The notes under the pieces are model-generated. The model did no database searches, was not told the DNA's origin, and saw nothing but the letters and a program-made list of their open reading frames with translations. Below, piece by piece: positions 55,366 to 64,000 of a DNA stretch of 64,000 nt (the stretch's first letter is position 1; the number at the start of each line of letters is the position of its first letter). This stretch comes from Oncomelania hupensis (taxonomy: Eukaryota; Mollusca; Gastropoda; Littorinimorpha; Pomatiopsidae), in the NCBI GenBank assembly GCA_036898135.1, contig CM072522.1, forward strand, positions 28,387,763 to 28,451,762. Direction: 5' to 3'. Both the position numbers and the translations under genes were made by a program.

Positions 55366-56744
55366 TACATCAATGTTAGAACAATGGCTAAATAATATTA
55401 ATAAGGGACAATTTTCTGGAACATTATTTGTTGACTTCGCAAAAGCTTTTGATGTAATAGACCATGACCTTCTTCTACGTAAACTAAACCTATATGGCAT
55501 TCATTCCAAATCTCTTGAGTTTCTTAAATCGTTTATTTCGGACAGAGAACAGTGTGTTTATGTAAATAACCAAAAGTCACAATTTGAAATTGTTACAGCT
55601 GGAGTACCGCAAGGATCTGTTTTAGGACCGTTGTTATTTTCTATCTACATAAATGATCTCCCCCTTTATATTTCTACTTCTTGTGAACTCTTTGCTGATG
55701 ACACTACATTACATTCTCAAAATAGAGACTTGAATAAACTCTCCTCCTCATTACAAAAAGGGGCTAGTGAACTACAGGAATGGACTGAATACAACCACAT
55801 GACCCTCAATCCAGACAAAACAAAATCCATGCTAATTACAACAAGACAGAAAAGACAAAATGTATCAATAAAACTTCTTCCATTAAAAATTGGCAATATA
55901 ATAATTGCTGAAGTACAGTGTCATAAACTTCTTGGAGTAACTATAGACAATAATTTGTCCTGGGTAAAACATATTTCAAATATTAGTAAAACTATTTCTA
56001 AAAAGACTTACCAATTGTCAAGGATAAAGCATTTATTAAATTTACATTCTCGTAAACTATTTTACTCCGGTCATATTCAATCATTTATTGATTATTCTTC
56101 TACTATTTGGGATTCTGCCAGTGGCAATGCAATGAAACCTTTAATTAGAATTCACAAACGTGCAATTAAACAAATTTTGCTGAAACAAAAAATCTCTCCA
56201 GATGACTATAAACGGATCAATATTCTACCCCTTACCGACAGACTAAAATTTAATAAAGGCGTTTTCATGCACAAGGTCCTTTCTGGCAATGCACCTTCCT
56301 ATCTTTCTTCTCTTTTTTAAAAAAAAACTGCCAGATCGTCCACAAAATTAAATGTTCCAATTCCAAGAATTGATCTCTACAAAACTAGTCTAGCTTATTC
56401 CGGTTCCATTTTGTGGAATAACTTTCCTGAAGATCTCCGCACTCCAGCATCTAAATTTACATCATTTAGAACACGTCTCCTAAAACACATTAAAAATTAA
56501 ATACACATTAATTGTTAATGTTGTTGATTGAGATTAACAACATTAATTTGATTTCAATTGTTTGAAAAGGATTTTATCTAATGATGACTTTGTTTATTTG
56601 TTATTGTTCCATGATGTGAATGTTATAACCTTGAGTTGTATTTAATAGTTATTGTTAAAGCCCCAAGGGCAAGATGTAAAAAAGCGCATCCAGCGCTTAT
56701 TCTTTTACCCTTGCAAAATAAAATTGTTATCTTATCTTATCTTA
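55366..56744 (+). mobile_element. CR1/L2-type LINE, 5'-truncated, (TTATC)n tail
   Basis: Inserted in the 5' LTR with target duplication TCTCT (55,361-55,365 and 56,745-56,749). It ends in (TTATC)n at about 56,727-56,744. It is absent from the partner LTR, so it arrived after the retrotransposon. Confidence 0.88.
55375..56320 (+). pseudogene. LINE reverse transcriptase (partial)
   Basis: From about 55,375 (MLEQWLNNINKGQFSG), the RT from its second conserved block: LFVDFAKAFDVIDHDLL (catalytic Asp), GVPQGSVLGPLLFSIYINDL, ELFADDTTLH (FADD box), MTLNPDKTKSM and HKLLGVTIDNNLSW, then the thumb and C-terminal region. The frame stops at 56,320 in a T6A9 homopolymer; in another frame it continues about 55 codons (SGSILWNNFPEDLR, near 56,405) to 56,500. 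The 5' part with endonuclease was never copied. The FADD box and DFAKAFD block suggest the L2/CR1 group. Confidence 0.85.
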
Positions 56745-58255
56745 TCTCTCCCCTATTCACACTCTGGCCCTGTTCTCAACCATCTCCCCCCAATTCGCCC
56801 ACTGGCTCAGCGTTCTAAGCCCCGCCCTTCCGGGCAGTCCCCCGCGATCTCGGACTAGACCCGAGGATGAGTAAGTCAGTCTACTGTTTCATGCCCAGCC
56901 GAGAACACCGTTTGCTCCGAGGACACGTTGCACCAGCGTTGCGACCACTGAGCCTCGCCAATATTCTCGTGTTTCTGCCCGTTCTCTGGTCCAGGTAAGA
57001 GTAGTGACTTATTTCATATCATTTAACATTCCCATCACCCGTCGAATTCCCTACATGTTCGTATGTCTTGTAGATATTTACGTCCATGTCTGTGATTTGT
57101 CTTGATGTATTGTTTATGATATGTATTTTGCTTCATGTATCCAATGTTTATAGTCTGATTGTTGCACTTGCCACGCTTGTATTTATACATGTATTTCCCA
57201 CTGCCCAGACCCTTGTATAACTCCCCCATGCCATGCTGCCCCATTATTTAGACTATAATCCCCATTGCTTATTACCTTCATGATCCTGTATGTACACCCT
57301 TTGTTTCTCCCCTGACCCTATTGAGTAAATACCCACCCCTGATGTCCAGAACCCCTTCTCAGGCGCCGACCCTCATATACTTTAGCGGCCGCCAGTAAAT
57401 TCTCCCAAACCCCTGTAGCCATTGTTGTCACAAATAGACAGTGGAAGACGCCGGTCAGTCTTGACCCGGCTTTTCCACAATTCAAAATCTGAACTGGCAT
57501 GCGCCCCGAATGGCGCAGCATCCAGAGCGTGTATGCCCCTCTGATGCTGAGAATGATTATTTTCAGAACGGGTTTTTGTGAGGGCGATTGAAGACTCCAC
57601 GCCGCGTGCAGCCCTTATACTCCGGCTGTCACTGATGACGCGTGTACCAGACCCCGGCCAAGTACATATGCCCGGTTCTGACCACCCCCGAGAATTGCAC
57701 AATCAACGTGACCCAGTGACCTGCATTGGGCCACCCCAGCAAAGCCACTGTCCAAGTTACGCCACCGCCATCCAGCCACCGGAGGCACCCACCGCCCACG
57801 CATCTTGAAGCTAAGTGCGCCCCTTGCGCACATCACAACTCGGCGTGTATCTGAATACCCACGCTAAGATTATCCAGCCACCTAGTGCCATATGATGAAA
57901 TTGGTCTATATTCGCCCCAGTGACACTTAAGCAGATAAACCCGAATTACTCCTAGATACCCTGGACTATATCAGACTTTTGCTAGTGAACCAGTTATAAC
58001 CCAGCCTACTGTTTGACCTACACCCAGTTAATAAATTATTGTATATTGTATCCTACTACCAGTCTTCCCTTGTTGAGCCCTATACTAGTTAAGTCTGTAC
58101 ATCTCTCGTCTGTCTTTAACCTATCTATCATTCTTTAGTAATCCCAGCATTATTCACTTGAAAGTCACCGCACGTTGGCCTAAGACAAGGGGGGCAACAC
58201 AGCGCGGGTGAATAATTGCTAACCTTCATTCCCCCAACCCCCTATATTCGTGACA

Positions 58256-58284
58256 TTAACTTTGGCGATCCCGACGAGACTAAA
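58256..58284 (+). other. Primer binding site, tRNA-Arg-like
   Basis: TTTGGCGATCCCGACGAGACT, starting a few bases after the LTR, resembles the complement of a tRNA-Arg 3' end (about 15 of 19 matches to an Arg(TCT) type recalled from memory). Confidence 0.45.
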
Positions 58285-58620
58285 GACTTAGGTTTCTACC
58301 CCCACCCCATAGATTTCCACCCCAGCCCCAGTAGAGATAGGACCTAGCCCCCTAGCCTAGTTAGTGTATAGCCTAGCCCCATAGATCCCCTACTTGTACT
58401 CCAGAGTTGTGGTGGCACGCAGGTTTTTTTTTCTTGCTTACATTTTTCTATGTTTTGATTGATTGCTTGTTGTCTCTGTGTCCGTGTTGTGTTGTATTCG
58501 CCCCTGTGTCATTTCACCTTAGCTTCATTCCAGCCCGCCCCTTGTTTGCTGTCAGTGTACCCCCCTGTGAGCGCCCCTTCATCACGGTTAGGACCTTTGA
58601 GGTAAGCCGCTTCCCTTACC

Positions 58621-61600
58621 ATGGCCGACCGGGGAGAACTAGCCCTCAAGTACAAGGGTATTGGCGAGAGCTTAGGGCTCGCCGGCACTGAGCTAAAGGA
58701 TTACGTCCTCACCAACGTGGACGCAGACGTGGCGGAGGAGAAATTGAAGAGAGAGGAGAGAGCTAAGGAACGGGAGGCGAAGAGAGAGGAGGAAGAGAGG
58801 GCAGCACCACGGAAGAAAGAGGAGAAGGAACGAATAGCCGAGGAGGAGAGAGCCGCCGCACGGAGGAGAGAGGAGGCGAAGGATAGGATCGCCGAGGAGG
58901 AAAGAGCTGCCGCACGGAAGAAGGAGGAGGACGAGAGGGCCGCGGCACTCGAAGAAAAGTGGAAGGATAGGGAGCTCGAGAGGCGCCGAGAACTACTCCA
59001 GCTCGAGCGCGATCGCCGCGAGCTAGGCCTCGGATCGCCCGCGAGCGACGATTTCGCACTCAGCACCTCCAGCTCCACCGCCAGCGCCGGAACATCCTCA
59101 GTCGTCCCGCCGATCCCGGGGATGAACTTCACGTTAGACCCGTTCGTCGAGCGCGACGAATCGATAGAAGTCTACCTCGCCCGATTCGAGCGAGTCGCGG
59201 GAGAAAACCAGCTCGACCAGCAATACTGGTACAGGAAACTCAGTCACGGCCTAAAGGGGAAGGCCTACGAGATCCTCGCCAAAACTCCGACTGCCGAGGA
59301 GGGCGACTACCCCGCCCTAAAGAAAGCGCTGCTCCACGGATTCGAGCTTTCCGGCGAACACTACCGGAAGAACTTCCGTAACTCCCGGAAAGAGAAGGGA
59401 GAGAAATTCACTCAGTTCGCCGACCGGCTAGCCACTATGAGGGACAAGTGGATCGAGCAGACGGAGGAGCCCAAAACTTACGATGGGTTGCTAGAACTGA
59501 TGCTAGTCGAACAACTTAAAGGAACCATGCCGGGGGAACTACGGACCTTCGCCGCCGAACAGGGAGCCGCCCGCTTGGAAGATCTCATCCTAGTCGCGGA
59601 CCGCTACCTGACCGCCCACCCCGACGACCGACAGCCTCGCCGGGAACCCTTAGCACCCTCGTCACCAGAAACCCGCCAACAACCTCGCCGGCCCGTCCCG
59701 CCAGCGAACAACCGTCCACCCCCGCCTAAAGGACGCCCAAACACCGGAGCAGAGTCTGGGAAGCGGAGCGGAGAGCTCTACTGCGGCTACTGCCAGCGCC
59801 GAGGACACACCCGGGAAAAGTGTTTTCGCCGCCTCAGCGACCAGCGTCGCAAACAAGGAACTGTGTTGGCCCTGCGCCAAGTCACTCCCGACGGGAACCC
59901 GGTAAACCCCGTCGCCACTCACACCGATCGCCCGGCCGTCACCGAGCAGGTGACAGTAAACGACCACCCTGCACACTGCCTCTACGACACCGGCCTAACA
60001 TTCAATGCCGTCGTCCGCCGCTCGCTGATTAGGGACAGCGATCTGACCGGCGAACAGATCACCCTGAAGCTGGCCGACGCATCACAGCCCAGCACCACGC
60101 TCCCTATCACCCGGATCAACGTCACCAGCCGCTACGTCACGGGATCCATCCAAGCCGCCGTGATGGACCAGCCTCTCTACGACTTGATCCTTGGGTGCCG
60201 ATATGTCTTCCTAGGAATGCCGCCCCAGCCTGTGGAGTCGGTGGCCGCCGTCCAGACGCGTGCCCAAACGAATCTAGCCGCGACCCCACCACCGATACCC
60301 AACCAGATGCCGGAGCAAATCCGGAAAGCCCAGGAAGAAGACGCCACCCTGCGCAAGTGCTACGGGAAGCTACCCGCCGCGCGCACGCCACCCAAGACCG
60401 GGGACTTTTACGTCGAGGACGGACTTTTGTACCGCCAGAAGGACGACCACTCCCAGCTAGTCGTACCTGCGACCCTTCGCCCCCAAGTCCTGGAACTTGG
60501 CCACAGCATGCCCCTAAGTGGTCACATGGGGATAGGAGCGACCGCCCTTCGTATCAGCGCCCAGTACCACTGGCCCGGGATGACCGAAGACGTAAAACGG
60601 TACGTCAAGTCCTGCCGCCAGTGCCAACGATTCTCACCCCGCCATCATACCGTACCAGTAACCATCAGCCCCACCGTCGTAGTAGGAACGCCTTTCCAAC
60701 GAGTAGCCGTCGACATAGTTGGGCCCCTTCCGCGAACCAAGAAGCGGAACCAGTATCTGCTCACCCTTGTCGACGCATGCTCCATGTGGTGTGAGGCCGT
60801 TCCCCTGCCGAAGATCGACGCCGCCCGAGTAGCCGACGCGCTCGTCACCATCTTCACGCGAGTCGGATTCCCGCAAAGCATCCTGACCGACAACGGGTCA
60901 CAGTTCACGGGAAGACTGATGCAGGAGGTCTTCCATCTGCTACGCATCCGGCACATCCGCACTCCACCCTATCACCCCGCCAGCAACGGACAGGTCGAGC
61001 GCCTGAATGGGACGCTCATCAATATCATACGGAAGATCGCCGACGACCAAACCACCGCGTGGGACACCTACGTTACGTCAGCGCTCTTCGCGTACCGAGA
61101 GACTCCGCACACCTCAACCGGCTACACCCCTTCCACGTTGCTCTTTGGGAGGCCCCTCTCTGGACCCCTTGCTGCCTTACGACGCAGCTGGACAGACGCC
61201 AAGCTCGACGAAACACCGGTCGATGCTACCAAGTATGTAACCAAGCTCCAGGAGACCCTTAAGGCCACATGGAAAGCCGCCTCCGCCAACCTGAAGAAGG
61301 CGAGAGAGAGACAGGCCCGATACCACAATCGCCGCGCCCGAGACCGAGAACTTCAAGTAGGAGACCAGGTCCTACTACTTCTCCCCAGCGGCACGAACAA
61401 GCTCGATATCGCCTGGCAAGGACCCTACAAAGTGCTGGAGAAGCTCTCCCGAACAACCTACCGCATCGAGGTAGACGGCAAACCCAGGACCCACCATATC
61501 AACCTGCTCAAGCGGTACCTGGAGCACCCCACAGTCACCCCAGATACCCACTCGCTACTTACGGTCGGGCTGGCCGTCGAGGTGGATGGGACAGAGACCG

Positions 61601-62274
61601 GCGTCACCGAGTATCCGCTACAAGGGAAGGAATCCTTTCGGGACGTATCTCTGGACCCGTCGCTCCCCGCCAGCCAGCAACGCCAACTACGCTCCATCAT
61701 CGCCGATAACAAGGAGGTACTAACCGACGTACCCGGGAGAACAGACCTCGAAGAGGTTCGCCTAACTCTTACGGACTCCACACCCGTCCGCCAGAAACCA
61801 TACCCCGTCCCGCTATCCCAGCAGCAGGTAGTGAGGAAAGAGGTTGAGGCTCTGCTACAAGCCGGAGTCATCGCTCCATCTCGTTCCCCCTACGGCGCCG
61901 GCATAGTACTCGCACGGAAACCCCCGAGGAAAGCGCCGCCTCCGCACCGACCCCCGCCAGCTGGAACACATCCCTGGAAGGGACAACCACGGAGCGGATT
62001 TCCTCAGCCGCCATCCCGCCTCCGACTCAACCGAGTCCCCACTGAGGGCCGACGCCCCAGAATTCGTACCTGCCGTCACCCACTAGCCGTTGCCAAAACC
62101 CGGCAGCCCGCGGACCCCAGCCTTGGGCATCCGCCGCCGACCACCCGAACCTGTACAGCCCCAGCCGCTCCCGATCCAACTCCGCCCATGTCCCGCACCG
62201 CAGCAGTCGCCAGAGCTCTCGGCCGATTCTACGTCGAGGGCGAGGACCTCGCCTTTCTCTTGGGAGGTGGCCTC
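58621..62274 (+). CDS. gag-pol: Third element Gag-protease-integrase fusion, RT stub
   Basis: The ATG at 58,621 (MADRGELALKYKGIGESLGL) opens a frame of 1,282 codons that runs into the 3' LTR (to 62,469). Residues 40-140: highly charged Glu/Arg/Lys coiled coil. Capsid: EVYLARFERVAGENQL to ELMLVEQLKGTMPGEL. Intact knuckle CGYCQRRGHTREKC. Protease CLYDTGLTFNAVV (DTG). Integrase zinc domain (GHSMPLSGH, SCRQCQ) and core (VAVDIVGPLP, LTDNGSQFTG, NGQVERLNGTL: D, D, E); WQGPYKVLEKL C-terminal domain. RT begins (APSRSPYGAGIVLARK) and breaks off near 61,925; a Pro/Arg-rich tail replaces it. No stop interrupts about 1,100 meaningful codons. Confidence 0.88.
62260..62274 (+). other. Polypurine tract region of the third element
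   Basis: TGGGAGGTGGCCTC before the 3' LTR; shorter and less pure than in the other two elements. Confidence 0.45.
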
Positions 62275-63866
62275 TGTCACAGTCGGACTTTGACCTCTGG
62301 CCCTGCTCCCCACCATTCTCTCCCCTATTCGCACTCTGGCCCTGCTCCCCACCATTCTCTCCCCTATTCGCACTCTGGCCCTGTTCTCAACCATCTCCCC
62401 CCAATTCGCCCACTGGCTCAGCGTTCAAAGCCCCGCCCCTCCGGGCAGTTCCCCGCGATCTCGGACTAGACCCGAGGATGAGTAAGTCAGTCTACTGTTT
62501 CATGCCCAGCCGAGAACACCGTTTGCTCCGAGGACACGTTGCACCAGCGTTGCGACCACTGAGCCTCGCCAATATTCTCGTGTTTCTGCCCGTTCTCTTG
62601 TCCAGGTAAGAGTAGTGACTTATTTCATATCATTTAACATTCCCATCACCCGTCGAATTCCCTACATGTTCGTATGTCTTGTAGATATTTACGTCCATGT
62701 CTGTGATTTGTCTTGATGTATTGTTTATGATATGTATTTTGCTTCATGTATCCAATGTTTATAGTCTGATTGTTGCACTTGCCACGCTTGTATTTATATA
62801 TGTATTTCCCACTGCCCAGACGCTTGTATAACTCCCCCATGCCATGTTGCCCCATTATTTAGACTATAATCCCCATTGCTTATTACCCCCATGATCCTGT
62901 ATGTACACCCTTTGTTTCTCCCCTGATCCTATTGTGTAAATACCCACCCCTGATGTCCAGAACCCCTTCTCAGGCGCCGACCCTCATATACTTTAGCGGC
63001 CGCCAGTAAATTCTCCCAAACCCCTGTAGCCATTGTTGTCACAAATAGACAGTGGAAGACGCCGGTCAGTCTTGACCCGGCTTTTCCACAATTCAAAATC
63101 TGAACTGGCATGCGCCCCGAATGGCGCAGCATCCAGAGCGTGTATGCCCCTCTGATGCTGAGAATGATTATTTTCAGAACGGGTTTTTGTGAGGGCGATT
63201 GAAGACTCCACGCCGCGTGCAGCCCTTATACTCCGGCTGTCACTGATGACGCGTGTACCAGACCCCGGCCAAGTACATATGCCCAGTTCTGACCACCCCC
63301 GAGAATTGCACAATCAACGTGACCCAGTGACCTGCATTGGGCCACCCCAGCGAAGCCACTGTCCAAGTTACGTCACCGCCATCCAGCCACCGGAGGCACC
63401 CACCGCCCACGCATCTTGAAGCTAAGTGCACCCCTTGCGCACATCACAACTCGGCGTGTATCTGAATACCCACGCTAAGATTATCCAGCCACCTAGTGCC
63501 GTATGATGAAATTGGTCTATATTCGCCCCAGTGACACTTAAGCAGATAAACCCGAATTACTCCTAGATACCCTGGACTATATCAGACTTTTGCTAGTGAA
63601 CCAGTTATAACCCAGCCTACTGTTTGACCTACACCCAGTTAATAAATTATTGTATATTGTATCCTACTACCAGTCTTCCCTTGTTGAGCCCTATACTAGT
63701 TAAGTCTGTACATCTCTCGTCTGTCTTTAACCTATCTATCATTCTTTAGTAATCCCAGCATTATTCACTTGAAAGTCACCGCACGTTGGCCTAAGACAAG
63801 GGGGGCAACACAGCGCGGGTGAATAATTGCTAACCTTCATTCCCCCAACCCCCTATATTCGTGACA
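62275..63866 (+). repeat. 3' LTR of the third element
   Basis: 1,592 bp, uninterrupted pair of 55,280-58,255, followed by target duplication GCTGT. Confidence 0.9.
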
Positions 63867-63871
63867 GCTGT

Positions 63872-64000
63872 AAACGCGGTTTTGACTCATCTGGCACAGG
63901 TGTGCAAAACCCTGGATTTTGTGTGTGAATACATACATTGCAGTAAGCACGTTTATGACTCATCTGGCACAGGTGTGCAAAACATTGGATTTTGTGTGTG
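63872..64000. repeat. 72-bp minisatellite, right part (runs off the window)
   Basis: Continues the array at 54,700-55,274 after the element; the phase is restored by the GCTGT duplication. Confidence 0.9.

Larger units (their letters stand above)
55280..58255 (+). repeat. 5' LTR of the third element, interrupted by a LINE
   Basis: TGTCACAGTCGG...ATTCGTGACA. Without the LINE and its 5-bp duplication it is 1,592 bp like the 3' LTR. It contains two tandem CTCTGGCCCTG-CCCCACC units near its start and a donor-like GGTCCAG/GTAAGAG at about 56,995. Confidence 0.9.
55280..63866 (+). mobile_element. Gmr1-type retrotransposon, GC-rich, RT/RNase H deleted
   Basis: LTRs 55,280-58,255 (with LINE insertion) and 62,275-63,866; target duplication GCTGT at 55,275-55,279 and 63,867-63,871. 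Gag-PR-IN and only the first residues of RT remain; the RT core and RNase H are gone. LTRs differ at about 15 of 1,592 positions. Coding GC content is far above that of the outer element, so it is a separate family. Confidence 0.9.

Noticed and set aside
58701..59132. 143-codon Ser/Arg-rich ORF on - opposite gag
   Set aside because: Antisense of the Glu/Arg coiled coil; composition fully explained by the sense frame.
54700..64000. CRISPR-like array of regular repeats
   Set aside because: Units are contiguous and diverged, with no unique spacers, in a eukaryotic transposon context.

Overview
This is eukaryotic (metazoan) DNA made almost entirely of transposable elements. There is no operon structure, ribosome-binding site, rRNA gene or CRISPR array. 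The flora of elements is animal-like: Gmr1-type Ty3/gypsy elements, L2/CR1-, RTE- and I/Nimb-type LINEs, a spliced PIF/Harbinger transposon and long AT-rich introns. A marine invertebrate, probably a mollusc, fits best; this is inferred from repeat content, not from a host gene. No intact host gene was recognised.

Layout. 1-10.0 kb: LINE debris, namely three 3' pieces of an RTE-like LINE, a 5'-truncated RNase-H-bearing LINE (770-3568), an L2 3' end (about 4195-5161), and an old solo LTR (8767-9328) inside the third RTE-like copy. 10.0-11.5 kb: AT-rich, no gene. 11,498-31,787: a 20.3-kb PIF/Harbinger-type element with 15-bp perfect terminal repeats and a 5-bp target duplication. It holds a five-exon DDE transposase on + and a multi-exon Myb/SANT-type partner on -, convergent. 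Inside it lie a near-complete I/Nimb-type LINE (about 12,821-18,898, -), a 75-bp tandem array and a candidate solo LTR. 31.8-36.7 kb: LINE 3' ends, a solo LTR with target duplication (34,161-34,805) and dispersed repeats.

36,749-52,629: a Ty3/gypsy element of the Gmr1 type, with integrase in front of reverse transcriptase. It has been hit three times: a 1,071-bp DNA transposon in gag (38,490-39,560), a second complete Gmr1-type element in pol (42,685-49,212), and a 1.3-kb LINE-like insertion in its 3' LTR (50,607-51,931). Target duplications confirm the element itself and the first two insertions. 54.7-55.28 kb and 63,872-64,000 are one 72-bp minisatellite, split by a third, GC-rich Gmr1-type element (55,280-63,866) whose 5' LTR contains a CR1/L2-type LINE insertion.

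How the parts work together. Each Gmr1-type element encodes or once encoded Gag, protease, integrase, reverse transcriptase and RNase H between LTRs, and two have tRNA-Arg-like primer sites. The outer copy would need a -1 frameshift for Pol; the other two fuse Gag and Pol. The Harbinger transposase and Myb-like protein are the usual two-protein mobilisation pair, and palindromic AAGTTNNNAACT motifs near both ends are candidate binding sites. Most coding regions are broken, several at homopolymers, so assembly error must be separated from genuine decay.
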